Notes under the pieces: model-generated | What the model was told of the DNA's origin: nothing | The model's database searches: none | The model's input: only the letters and a program-made list of their open reading frames with translations | Program-made: the position numbers and the translations under genes | Shown here: one piece after another, positions 52,966 to 60,948 of the stretch | Numbering within the stretch: position 1 is the stretch's first letter | Layout of the letters: every line of letters begins with the position of its first letter | Assembly: GCA_964649725.1 (NCBI GenBank) | Contig: CAZYTM010000001.1 | Coordinates: 124,001-188,000 of the forward strand | Reading direction: 5' to 3' | Length of the DNA: 64,000 nt | Origin: CAZYTM01 sp964649725 | Lineage (GTDB): Bacteria > Desulfobacterota > Desulfuromonadia > Geobacterales > Geobacteraceae

Positions 52966-53023
52966 TACCAACGGTTTGGCAGAACAGCGGCGGTTTTTGG
53001 CCGCTGCTTCTGTCTGGTTATGC
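52966..53023 (-). other. attC-like site b
   Basis: The R'' core is GCATAAC (53023-53017), whose TAA is the stop codon of the preceding gene. The R' core is GTTGGTA (52972-52966). The arms CAGAcAGaagCAGCGGC and GCCGCTGttCTG fold around ccaaaaa. Confidence 0.7.
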
Positions 53024-53548
53024 GTTGCCGTTTTGTTCTTGCGACTGACACGGATGATTTGCTTCATACTCTGTCTTAAATTCTTCTGCCCAAGCAATCC
53101 AGGTGGCGTCTAAATAATCGAACTCCACTGTGTCCTCTACTTGAAAATCGGGCTGACCTCTTAACGCTCTTCTGGCAAAGTCAGTAAGTCGCGGATAGAT
53201 TTCTGTCATTGTTTTTGGTTTGCATTTCAAAGCACGAGTCACATACTCGTATGTTAATTCCTCATTTCCTTGAGAGTGATAGAGTGACGCCAATAATTGA
53301 AGTGTTTTGTAATGGTTTTGATTTATCTGCAATGCCTCTTTAGCAGCAGCAATTGCTGCTTCTTGATTGCCAAGCATTTTTTGGCAGACCCCAATGCCAC
53401 AATAGGCTTCTAACAATAGAGGCCCTGAAGTAACTACCTCCTGATATAACTCCAATGCTTTTTTATAATCTCCATGTTCGTCAATCGCCCACTTAGCTTT
53501 GAGAAGCAGGAAGGTTGTCTTCATATTGCCAGTTTTTTCATTGTCCAT
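53018..53548 (-). CDS. TPR-repeat protein (cassette gene)
   Basis: This is a 176-aa soluble protein with about three tetratricopeptide units (KAKWAIDEHGDYKKALELYQ, CGIGVCQKMLGNQEAAIAAAKEAL, LLASLYHSQGNEELTYEYVTRAL). The ATG at 53548 follows GAGAAGA; an upstream start at 53578 lies partly in the attC-like site. It probably mediates protein contacts; its partner is unknown. Confidence 0.6.
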   Translation of the reverse strand: MDNEKTGNMKTTFLLLKAKWAIDEHGDYKKALELYQEVVTSGPLLLEAYCGIGVCQKMLGNQEAAIAAAKEALQINQNHYKTLQLLASLYHSQGNEELTYEYVTRALKCKPKTMTEIYPRLTDFARRALRGQPDFQVEDTVEFDYLDATWIAWAEEFKTEYEANHPCQSQEQNGNA

Positions 53549-53556
53549 TTTCTTCT

Positions 53557-53617
53557 CGCATACGTCGTGGGAGATCACCTGACGGGTTCTCGGTCAGGTG
53601 TATCTTCCTTGTTGGCG
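53557..53617 (-). other. attC-like site a
   Basis: The R'' core is CGCCAAC (53617-53611). The arms AAGGAAGATACACCTGACC and GTCAGGTGATCTCCC pair around gagaacc. The R' core (GACGTAT) is degenerate. It resembles site f. Confidence 0.6.
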
Positions 53618-53689
53618 TTGCTTGTCGAATCCTTACCGGCTGCGGTCAGCTGTTCCGAACGTCGGTTGTTCGGTATTTCCATTGTACCG

Positions 53690-54091
53690 TCAAAGGGGAT
53701 TACCTTTCTTGCCTACTCGAGACATAACAACGAAACCAGCGATAGTCGACAGAACCATAGGCGCTACGATCATGAAGACAAGGTCCTCGCCCGGCTTCAC
53801 TAGCCTTGAGAAGTTCGGGTCATCCGTAAGGTAGTAGACTGTAACTTTTTCACCGACTCGGCCTCCACCTTGCCCAAAAGAGCTATAGCTTTTTCCGTTC
53901 ACCGCAAATTCGTAATGGGCGACGTCGTGATTCTTGGGTTCGCGTGCGGTGACAATACCGTTTGCGTGGGCTGAATATTTAAACAGGCGGTATTCTCGCA
54001 CCCAATCGAAGCCACCGCCAAACGTGGCAACTCCCCAGTAGAATGTAAGGGCTCCGAAAAAACCAAGATACCATGCTGTAATACGCTTCAT
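53690..54091 (-). CDS. DUF3592-type membrane protein (first cassette gene)
   Basis: This 133-aa product has one N-terminal helix (about 8-27) and one C-terminal helix (about 104-124). Between them is a small beta domain of DUF3592 type (ANGIVTAREPKN, YEFAVNGKSYSSFGQ, GEKVTVYYLTDDPNFSRL). Its role is unknown. It starts about 15 bases after a GTTGGCG core, the first of the array. Confidence 0.6.
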   Translation of the reverse strand: MKRITAWYLGFFGALTFYWGVATFGGGFDWVREYRLFKYSAHANGIVTAREPKNHDVAHYEFAVNGKSYSSFGQGGGRVGEKVTVYYLTDDPNFSRLVKPGEDLVFMIVAPMVLSTIAGFVVMSRVGKKGNPL

Positions 54092-54105
54092 AATTTCATT
54101 GATCC

Positions 54106-54177
54106 CGCCAACTAGGGGTTATATAGTTGTATTTTTAATGATTAATTTACTCTAACAACACCAAAACACTGCCTAAC
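54106..54177 (-). other. Possible attI-like direct-repeat region
   Basis: On the minus strand three cores of the same polarity occur: GTTAGGC (54177-54171), GTTAGAG (54156-54150) and GTTGGCG (54112-54106), with AT-rich spacing. Integron attI sites contain such direct repeats plus a simple site next to the first cassette. The rest of the 375-base gap up to 54466 shows no gene, and no integrase remnant was recognised. Confidence 0.4.
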
Positions 54178-54466
54178 AATTATGCAAATACAGACTGAAT
54201 TGGCTGCTCTTTGCTATATAATACCCTTATATGGGGTGGTTATACCGCATCTGTATAATCCCGGATAATTATTATGTTGATACTTATATCGCACCCGTTT
54301 CAGTAGCACGGGAGTTTAAAAAAGGGTCATGACTAGAACAATTTGGACAATCTATAAGGGTCTACCATTAAAAGGTTCGATGCACCGCTACTGAACTATT
54401 TTACGCTAATGGAAGAAATACATATCCACCCACATCCCCTGCATTCCCAGTGAAACCACTCATAGC

Positions 54467-54844
54467 TTAAAGCTCAATCCAGTTGAAATAAGGCTTTATA
54501 ACAACAGGGAGATGGCTGAAGCCCAATGCTGCCGACAGATGGAAACGATGAAACCCGTCGCGGACCCGATATCTGTATGGCGTCTGGATATCTGGCGGCT
54601 CATCCACCTCTACCGGCGGTAACGGCTCACCAGAGCTGATAGCCCTGAGAACGGCCAGCGCCCTGTCAGGATTGATCCCCGCAACTCCGGAATTGCGGGG
54701 TGGCGGCAGGACCAGAGAGAGCGGAACGAGGCGGTTCCGCAGCGGTTCAGCAGGTTCTCTGGCAAGATATGCGATCTCTGCCGCGACGAAGGATTGCATC
54801 TTCGCAGCAGCGATCGCATGTTGTATTTCCGCTTCTAGCGACAT
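54467..54844 (-). CDS. ParB/sulfiredoxin-like domain protein
   Basis: This 125-aa protein has a ParB-type pattern: a strand near LVPLSLVLPPP, a helix SGVAGINPDRALAVLRAISSG, PLPPVEVDEP, then RYRVRDGFHRFHLSAALGFSHLPVVI, equivalent to the GERR region of ParB nucleases. It has no HTH. It may bind nucleotides or nick DNA; the role is unknown. It lies just outside the cassette array. Confidence 0.6.
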   Translation of the reverse strand: MSLEAEIQHAIAAAKMQSFVAAEIAYLAREPAEPLRNRLVPLSLVLPPPRNSGVAGINPDRALAVLRAISSGEPLPPVEVDEPPDIQTPYRYRVRDGFHRFHLSAALGFSHLPVVIKPYFNWIEL

Positions 54845-54969
54845 GTGACCTCTTTCCCTGGAGAGTGGCGCGACAGCGCGGCGTTATCCGGCCGACCGGC
54901 TGCCACATCTGGATCTTCGCGCACAAGGGTCAGACTCAACTCATGGGGATGGGATCCCGTTACAGATCA

Positions 54970-55452
54970 CTATCGTATCGTCACCTTCTTTTCGACTTTG
55001 CCGGAGGCCACCCCCTGGTCGGTGATGGTGAAGAGCGGTTGGTCGGGCTGGGTGTCGACCGACAGGGTCACCTCAAGACCGCTCCCCTGGCTGCCGGGTA
55101 GACGGGAGAATTCGACGAGGAAGCTGTTTTCCCCCCTGTTGAGGAGCTGGAAATCGCTGCGCATTTTCTGCGGCATTTCAGCCAGCTGGGTAGTGTCGGT
55201 GAAAAAGAGCCGCTTGTTTTCGCTCTTCCCCCCCTTGATCTTGGCATCTTTGCCATTTATCAGCACCTTCACCTTGTAACCGTAACCCATCACCGAAAGA
55301 ATGGCGGATGTCTCGTTCTCGCCATTCGGCGCAGCTGCTCCCTTTGCCGCTGCGCCGCTGCAGGGTGAGCCGGAAAGTGCTATCAGAGTACATGCCAGCA
55401 GCGTGACAAGCGCCATTCCTGACAACGCTCGTTGCATAATACTATTTACCAT
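54970..55452 (-). CDS. Secreted hypothetical protein
   Basis: This 160-aa product has a GGGGGGAG ribosome site before the ATG at 55452 and a signal peptide (about residues 1-35, with a Cys near residue 21). The mature domain is beta-rich (VMGYGYKVKVLINGKDAKIKGG; SFLVEFSRLPG; LEVTLSVDTQPDQPLFTITD). No family was recognised. Confidence 0.5.
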   Translation of the reverse strand: MVNSIMQRALSGMALVTLLACTLIALSGSPCSGAAAKGAAAPNGENETSAILSVMGYGYKVKVLINGKDAKIKGGKSENKRLFFTDTTQLAEMPQKMRSDFQLLNRGENSFLVEFSRLPGSQGSGLEVTLSVDTQPDQPLFTITDQGVASGKVEKKVTIR

Positions 55453-55720
55453 GATCGTCTCCCCCCTCTACTGTGCTGCATTTATTTATTTCATGTCGAT
55501 GCTGGATCTCTCCCTGAAAATCCATCGTGGCGACATTTATAAACGATTTCTAACCAAACCTAGCGCGAAACCTCCCCCCCTGTCAACAATAATGTTCCGT
55601 AACTGCTGGCAATTCCGCACTTTCTCAGTTATCCGTACGATCCGGGAGAGGACTCTATTACGTTGACAGCTGGAAGATAAATCCCCCCCCCTTTTTGTCC
55701 GTTATTTTCTAATTAACCGC

Positions 55721-55750
55721 TTGACAAGCTATCCATCTTGAGGATAACTA
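55721..55750 (+). promoter_or_regulatory. Candidate sigma-70 promoter of the zinc-ribbon gene
   Basis: TTGACA (55721-55726), an 18-base spacer and TAACTA (55745-55750) lie about 100 bases upstream of the ATG at 55849. The rest of the 396-base gap (55453-55848) holds only C-runs and shows no gene. Confidence 0.45.
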
Positions 55751-55848
55751 TCATTAAATTTCAACCGGATGGTAGCCAATCTTAATCCTCGTAGAGTCAG
55801 AGGCAGGGGTGACTGCCGGGATCAGACCAGATGCATAAGGGGGGAGCC

Positions 55849-56409
55849 ATGCAATGCCCACGCTGCCAGACTGAACTGCAAAAGAGACAGGGGGATGGGG
55901 TGAGCGCCTTGTGCTGCAAAGGGTGCCAGGGATTATGGCTCGACCGGGCAAAGCTGGCGAATGCCAAGCAGGCCGACCTCCCGGCAGTGACAGCCGATTT
56001 CTGGGAGGAGCTCGACGACTGGCAGGAAGCCACGATCTCCTGCCCGGACGACAAGAGCAGACTGCGGACCCTCTCCCACCGGGGGGTAGAGGTCGATATC
56101 TGCCCGACCTGCAGCGGGCTCTGGCTCGACAAGGGGGAGTGGGAGAAGCTGGTGGAGGCGCGGCGGAAAAACAAGCTGCGTAACGCCGGGGCAGCTGCGG
56201 CGGCCATAGGCGGGGTGGTCCTGCTGGGGGGAGCCACGGTGCTGCAGGATGCCGACAACCCGGAGCGGAAGACCCTGGTCACAGGCAATGAGGGCAACAG
56301 CGTGGTTGGCGAGGTGGTCGGCGACGTCGTCGACGGGACGGTGACCGGTCTGCTGGACGGGGCGTTCAGTCTGGTCGGCGACCTCTTCTCGGCAATCGAC
56401 ATCTTCTGA
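55849..56409 (+). CDS. Protein with two TFIIB-type zinc ribbons
   Basis: This is a 186-aa product whose ATG at 55849 follows GGGGAG. The first zinc ribbon is CPRC (residues 3-6) with CCKGCQGLWLDR (about 27-38). The second begins ISCPDD, which keeps only one cysteine of the knuckle, and ends CPTCSGLWLDKGEWEKL. A Gly/Ala-rich hydrophobic stretch (about 122-137) and a Gly/Val/Asp-rich tail follow. Family members (zf-TFIIB) have no firm function. Confidence 0.7.
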   Translation: MQCPRCQTELQKRQGDGVSALCCKGCQGLWLDRAKLANAKQADLPAVTADFWEELDDWQEATISCPDDKSRLRTLSHRGVEVDICPTCSGLWLDKGEWEKLVEARRKNKLRNAGAAAAAIGGVVLLGGATVLQDADNPERKTLVTGNEGNSVVGEVVGDVVDGTVTGLLDGAFSLVGDLFSAIDIF

Positions 56410-56410
56410 A

Positions 56411-56995
56411 TCAGGCCTGCCGTTGCACCTCTTTGTGCCGATAACAGCCGGTCAGATGGTCATTCACCATACCGACCGCCTGCATGAACGAATAGCAGAT
56501 AGTCGAGCCGACAAAGTTGCACCCCCGTTTTTTCAGCTCTTTGCTGAGCAGATCCGAGATCGGCGTGCTGCTCGGGATCTCGGCGAGAGTCTGCCAGCTG
56601 TTCTGCTGCGGCCGGTTATCGACAAAGGACCAGAAAAACCGGGCCAGTGAACCGTACTCCTCCCTGATTGCGAGCAGCACCCTGGCATTGGCGATGGCTG
56701 CCTCGATCTTCAACCTGTTGCGGACGATCCCTGCATCAGCCAGCAGCCGCTGCCGGTCGGCAGCGGTAAAAGCAGCCACCTGCTCGATAGCGAAACCGGC
56801 AAAGGCCTTCCGGTAGTTCTCCCGCTTGCGCAGGATGGTGAGCCAGCTCAACCCTGCCTGTGCCCCTTCAAGTATCAGCATCTCGAACAGCTGCCGGTCG
56901 TCATGGCTCGGCACCCCCCACTCGCTGTCATGATAGTGGAGATAGAGCGGATCACTGCCACACCAGGGGCATCTAATGATCACTTTATCCGTCAA
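56411..56995 (-). CDS. tag: DNA-3-methyladenine glycosylase I
   Basis: This 194-aa base-excision repair enzyme has RCPWCGSDPLYLHYHDSEWG at the N-terminus, which supplies the zinc ligands Cys and His. FEMLILEGAQAGLSW is the glycosylase helix-hairpin region, and DHLTGCYRH provides the C-terminal zinc ligands. It is convergent with the zinc-ribbon gene, with one base between the stops. Confidence 0.93.
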   Translation of the reverse strand: MTDKVIIRCPWCGSDPLYLHYHDSEWGVPSHDDRQLFEMLILEGAQAGLSWLTILRKRENYRKAFAGFAIEQVAAFTAADRQRLLADAGIVRNRLKIEAAIANARVLLAIREEYGSLARFFWSFVDNRPQQNSWQTLAEIPSSTPISDLLSKELKKRGCNFVGSTICYSFMQAVGMVNDHLTGCYRHKEVQRQA

Positions 56996-57181
56996 CCTCT
57001 CCTCCTCGATCTCCTGTCGCTTATATATATTCCATATTGCCGCAACTCCAGGGCGATGTCAAAGGATCTGCAAGATTATCCAGCCGATGTTCTTCTCTAT
57101 AAACGAAATATGTCCTCCAGCAACCCGGGAGAGCATATTCATCTGTTAAATCAACCGCCACTCCCCTGCAGAAAGAGTGCT

Positions 57182-59221
57182 TCAGGCCGCCTGCAGCACC
57201 TGCAGGAACGCCCCGACCACCAGCGGGTCGAACTGCTTGCCGGCATTGCTGCGCATCTCCTCCACCGCCTTCCCCGGCGAGAGCCCTTTGCGGTAGGGGC
57301 GGTCGGAGGTCATGGCGTCGTATGAGTCGGCCACGCAGAGGATGCGCGCTTCGAGCGGGATGTTCTCGCCATTTAAGCCGTCGGGATAACCTTTGCCGTC
57401 GAATCGCTCATGGTGGTGTTTGATGCCTGGGATGACGCCGTTGAACTGCTTCACCTTGCTGAGGATACCGGCCCCCTTGGTCGGGTGGGTCTTCATCATG
57501 GCATACTCTTCGTCGGTCAGCGGCCCGGGCTTGTCCAGCACCGCTTCATAGGTGCCGATCTTGCCGACATCATGGAGGATGGCGGAGAGCTTCAGCTGTT
57601 CGATCGCCTCGTGCGACAGGCCAAGGTTGTTGCCGATCCGCACCGCGTAACCCTTGACCCGCTCGGAATGCCCTTTGGTCCAGGGGGATTTGGCATCGAT
57701 GGCCGAGACCAGCGACTCGACGGTGCTGACAAAGAGCCCCTGCAGTTCGTCGAAGAGCCGGGCGTTCTCCAGCGAAAGTGCCACCTGCGCCGCCAGTTTG
57801 CAGGCATTGCCGAGGTCCTCCTGGGTGAGGAAACCTACCCGGCGGCCGGCAAAGTTGATGGTGCCGAAGACACTATCACCGGTGATGAGCGGTACGGCGT
57901 AGAGAGAACGCATGCTGCCGCAGGCAAAGAGATCTTTTTGCAGGTTGTGCCGCTTCTCCTGCAGGATATCGGAGGAGAGGAAAGGGCGTCTGGTGCGGAC
58001 CGCCCGGTTCGGCAGGAAGTCGTCACAGGCGACCAGCGCCCCCCGCTCCAGCCCGGCCAGAGCATCGCCCGATGTGGCCGCGACGACGAAGCCGCGGCGG
58101 TTTTCGTCCCGCAGCGTGACCGTCAGGGAGTCGCAAGGGATGATCCGCTGCACATTGGCGGTCACTGCATCGAGCAACCGGTCCTTCTCCAGGCAGGCCA
58201 AGATGTAGCGGTCGATATCGTGCATGACGCTGATGGTCTCGATCTTCCTCGCCAGGTCGAGCGATTTACCCATCGACTCCTCGTAGAGGCGGACATTCTC
58301 CAGCGCCATCGCCATCAGGTTGGCGATCCCTTCGGCCAGCATCACCGCCTGGGTCGGAAACTCCTTCTCTTCGACATGCTCGATGAACATCACGCCGATG
58401 CCGGCGTCCCTGACCAGTACCGGCACCACCTGCAAGCGGTAGATCTGGAATACCGAACGGAAATAGCCAGGGAGCTGGGAGGGGGTCTTGTCCAGGTCGA
58501 TGAAGCGGCTGCTCCGCCCCTGGATCACCTTGTCGATGCCGTTATAGTCACCCTCGGACAGGGAGATTTTGAGAAAGACCGCCAGCATATCGTTATTCAG
58601 ACCATACTGGCTGGCGGCAACGAATGGCTGCTCCGGGTCGCGGCGGAGCATGATCAGGGAGCGGCGACAGGGGAGCTGTTCGCAGATAAAGCGGAGCGCG
58701 CTGGCAAGGATCTCCTCTTCACTCATGAAGCTGTTCATGGCCGAGGCGACCTGCAGCAGCGAGGTGACCACGCCGGCCATCACCAGCCCCCCCTTCTCCT
58801 GCTTCTGCTGCGGCTGGCTGTTCCGCACCATATGGATGAAGCCGGCGACCTGGCTGTTGTCTGCCATAGGGTAAAAATTGACCGTGCGCAATCCTCCTGC
58901 CACGGCCAGCTCCAGTACCGCTTCGGCCGGACCGGTGATGGCGGCCTGGCGGGTCGGGCACTGCAGACAGGGGGAACTTCGCCCCTGGAGCAGTTCGTAA
59001 CAGATTTTCCCCCGCACTTCTGTCTTTGACAGCCCCAGCTGCTTTGCCATCGCCTTGTTGACAGCAATAATCCGGTGCTCTGCATCATGTACCGAGATCA
59101 TCTCCGGGAAGAGATCGAGTTCATGCTCCCCCCAGTCAACTTCCGCGGCTCTCATCTGTTCCGGCTCCGCTACCGGCGGCTCCGGCCGTTCGACCAGGCG
59201 CAATCTCCGGGCACTCTTCAT
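57182..59221 (-). CDS. PAS-GAF-GAF-HD-GYP cyclic-dinucleotide phosphodiesterase
   Basis: This 679-aa soluble protein has a PAS domain (about 30-140, with a CLQC pair), two GAF domains (about 160-320 and 335-500) and an HD-GYP domain (about 510-675). The last has metal-binding HDVGK (near 548) and the HHERFDGKGYPDGL signature. Such enzymes hydrolyse cyclic di-GMP or 3',3'-cGAMP. The ATG at 59221 follows AAAGGA; an upstream extension to 59338 is rejected. It is divergent from an HDOD protein across a 314-base gap in which no riboswitch or other feature was recognised. Confidence 0.9.
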   Translation of the reverse strand: MKSARRLRLVERPEPPVAEPEQMRAAEVDWGEHELDLFPEMISVHDAEHRIIAVNKAMAKQLGLSKTEVRGKICYELLQGRSSPCLQCPTRQAAITGPAEAVLELAVAGGLRTVNFYPMADNSQVAGFIHMVRNSQPQQKQEKGGLVMAGVVTSLLQVASAMNSFMSEEEILASALRFICEQLPCRRSLIMLRRDPEQPFVAASQYGLNNDMLAVFLKISLSEGDYNGIDKVIQGRSSRFIDLDKTPSQLPGYFRSVFQIYRLQVVPVLVRDAGIGVMFIEHVEEKEFPTQAVMLAEGIANLMAMALENVRLYEESMGKSLDLARKIETISVMHDIDRYILACLEKDRLLDAVTANVQRIIPCDSLTVTLRDENRRGFVVAATSGDALAGLERGALVACDDFLPNRAVRTRRPFLSSDILQEKRHNLQKDLFACGSMRSLYAVPLITGDSVFGTINFAGRRVGFLTQEDLGNACKLAAQVALSLENARLFDELQGLFVSTVESLVSAIDAKSPWTKGHSERVKGYAVRIGNNLGLSHEAIEQLKLSAILHDVGKIGTYEAVLDKPGPLTDEEYAMMKTHPTKGAGILSKVKQFNGVIPGIKHHHERFDGKGYPDGLNGENIPLEARILCVADSYDAMTSDRPYRKGLSPGKAVEEMRSNAGKQFDPLVVGAFLQVLQAA

Positions 59222-59535
59222 AGCATCGTTCCTTTCGCTCCTGCTATCTCTGCCGAACAGCAGGGTCTGCCAGCAGTGGAACGGGGAATTACCATGCCTG
59301 GCAAATCCGGCCTTCCATACCTCTTCTGCCCGCTGCAACGGCGACTATGCTTGCCTGGAACAGGCTGCCGCCGCAGATCGATCTGTCAGGACCAAGAGGC
59401 TTTATATATAAGTTCTATATTCTATCGGCAGGGGGGGGACAAACTTAATAGCTAAAGTAATCAGCCTGACCTGCCGAAAAGATGAGGGAAGCAAGAGTTG
59501 CGGTTAGACTGCCAAAGAGTGCCAGGAGAAGTACT

Positions 59536-60393
59536 ATGAATAAGGAACTGGAAAAGATTATCATGACCGCCGGCGACCTGCCGACCATACCGGTAGTAGC
59601 AACCAAGGTGATCAAGCTGATGGAGAGCGAGCATGCCACTGCCGAAGAGCTGGCCAAGATCATCGCCTCTGACCCGGCCGTGGCCGCGCGGGTGATGAAG
59701 ATCTCCAATTCCGCCTTCTACGGCTGCCAGCGACAGATCCAGAGCCTTTCCAGCGCCATTGTCATCCTGGGCTACAACACCCTGAAGAGCCTGGTGGTGG
59801 CTGCCTCGGTCAAACAGGTCTACAAGCCGTTCGGCCTGACGGAAAAGATGCTCTGGGAACACTCCTTCGGCGCCGGCCTGGCGGCCCGGATAATCGCCAG
59901 CAACACCCGTCTGGCCAACGAAGAGGATGCCTTCCTGGCAGGGCTCTTCCACGATATCGGCAAGACCATCATGAACAGTTTCGACAACGACAAGTTCCAG
60001 CATGTCACGCAACGTTGCTACAACGAGGGGATGGCATTCGAGGATATCGAGCAGGCGGTCTACCCGTACACCCATGCCGAGGTGGGGGCCTATGTGATCA
60101 AGAAGTGGAACTTCCCCGAGACCCTGATGAACTCGGTGCTCCACCATCACGACCTGGAGTTCGGCAAGGATGATGACAGCTATCTGGTCCAGTTGACAGC
60201 GGTGGTGAGCCTGGCCGACCTCTTCTGCCAGAAGCTCGGCATCGGCGAGCGGGAGCCGCGCGACGAGCTCGACCTGCATGCCTCCCGGCCGGCGCAGATG
60301 TTCAACTTCGAGGATAGCCGACTGGAGTTTCTGCTGGAGACCTTCTGCGAGACCTATGAAAAGGACAAGAACTATTTTGCCACTGCTGCCTGA
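59536..60393 (+). CDS. HDOD-domain signalling protein
   Basis: This is a 285-aa product whose ATG at 59536 follows AGGAG. The HDOD domain (about residues 8-210) has LPTIPVVATKVIKLM and SDPAVAARVMKISNSAFYG. Unusually, it also retains FHDIGKTIMNSF and YTHAEVGAYVIKKW, HD-like motifs of this family. It probably acts as a non-catalytic regulator in a phosphodiesterase or chemotaxis-type pathway; the divergent HD-GYP gene is a natural partner. Confidence 0.88.
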   Translation: MNKELEKIIMTAGDLPTIPVVATKVIKLMESEHATAEELAKIIASDPAVAARVMKISNSAFYGCQRQIQSLSSAIVILGYNTLKSLVVAASVKQVYKPFGLTEKMLWEHSFGAGLAARIIASNTRLANEEDAFLAGLFHDIGKTIMNSFDNDKFQHVTQRCYNEGMAFEDIEQAVYPYTHAEVGAYVIKKWNFPETLMNSVLHHHDLEFGKDDDSYLVQLTAVVSLADLFCQKLGIGEREPRDELDLHASRPAQMFNFEDSRLEFLLETFCETYEKDKNYFATAA

Positions 60394-60413
60394 GCAGCAC
60401 TGCCGGCTGCGGT

Positions 60414-60626
60414 CTACTTCGCTGAATCGGGAGTATCGGCTTCTGCCGGCGCTTCTATCGTCTCATCCTCGGCAGCATATCGATCCCTGGCCTCACTGGA
60501 GATGGATACCGTGTCCTGTGCAGAAACCTTCTTGATCAGAGATTCCTTCCTTCGATCAAAACCGGTCGGGTGATCGTTCACGGCAATATTGTAGACACCG
60601 GTTATTTTCTTGACTTCGTAATGCAT
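60414..60626 (-). CDS. Small hypothetical protein
   Basis: This is a 70-aa product whose ATG at 60626 follows AAAAGGT. It is hydrophilic, with KKVSAQDTVSISSEARDRYAA in the middle and an acidic Ala/Glu/Asp tail. The DTVSISSEAR segment recalls FlgM-like anti-sigma or flagellar small proteins, but the length and the rest do not settle it. It is convergent with the HDOD gene. Confidence 0.5.
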   Translation of the reverse strand: MHYEVKKITGVYNIAVNDHPTGFDRRKESLIKKVSAQDTVSISSEARDRYAAEDETIEAPAEADTPDSAK

Positions 60627-60795
60627 GATTTTACCTTTTCGGCTCAGTTTGCCTCTGTTCCCTATATCGGCAGGCCACAAAAATAACTTGAGAATTTATT
60701 CATGGTTTTTGACGTTTTGGTTCAAAATTTTGACAGCGATTCTGACCGGGAACATTTTCCCCTGTTTATTCAGATTGTTACACGGCAGGCCGCAC

Positions 60796-60811
60796 TGGTA
60801 CACAGGTTGCA
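60796..60811 (+). promoter_or_regulatory. Candidate sigma-54 promoter
   Basis: TGGTACACAGGTTGCA matches TGGCACG-N4-TTGCA with correct 10-base spacing between the GG and GC pairs. It lies about 137 bases upstream of the TPR gene, within a 322-base gap that otherwise shows no gene. Confidence 0.45.
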
Positions 60812-60948
60812 GAGTCTGCCATACTATAGGGTGATTTCCATGAAGCCTTAACTGATGCTGTGAAAAGGGGATATCCACCCCTGGACCCTTTTCGATAAAG
60901 GCCTTACAGTGAGGTTGAGTGGAGCATCACGTCGCAAGGAGAGACATC

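Larger units (their letters stand above)
47634..54177 (-). mobile_element. Integron-like gene cassette array without integrase (CALIN-type)
   Basis: Seven hairpin-forming sites separate small, mostly unrecognised genes that nearly all read on the minus strand. Each site has an R''-like core (xYYYAAC) directly after or overlapping a stop codon, an imperfect palindrome of about 45-60 bases, and usually an R'-like core (GTTRRRY) just before the next gene. Several sites are near-copies of each other. Direct repeats of the same core occur at the high-coordinate end. No tyrosine recombinase (IntI) frame is seen in the window. Confidence 0.75.

Noticed and set aside
54178..54466. Decayed integrase gene beside the cassette array
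   Set aside because: No recombinase motif or tyrosine-recombinase catalytic box could be found in any frame; listed only as a gap.
57410..59029. 539-codon plus-strand frame opposite the HD-GYP gene
   Set aside because: Its translation is low-complexity and Gln/His/Asp-rich, has no domain, and mirrors the HD-GYP protein codon by codon.
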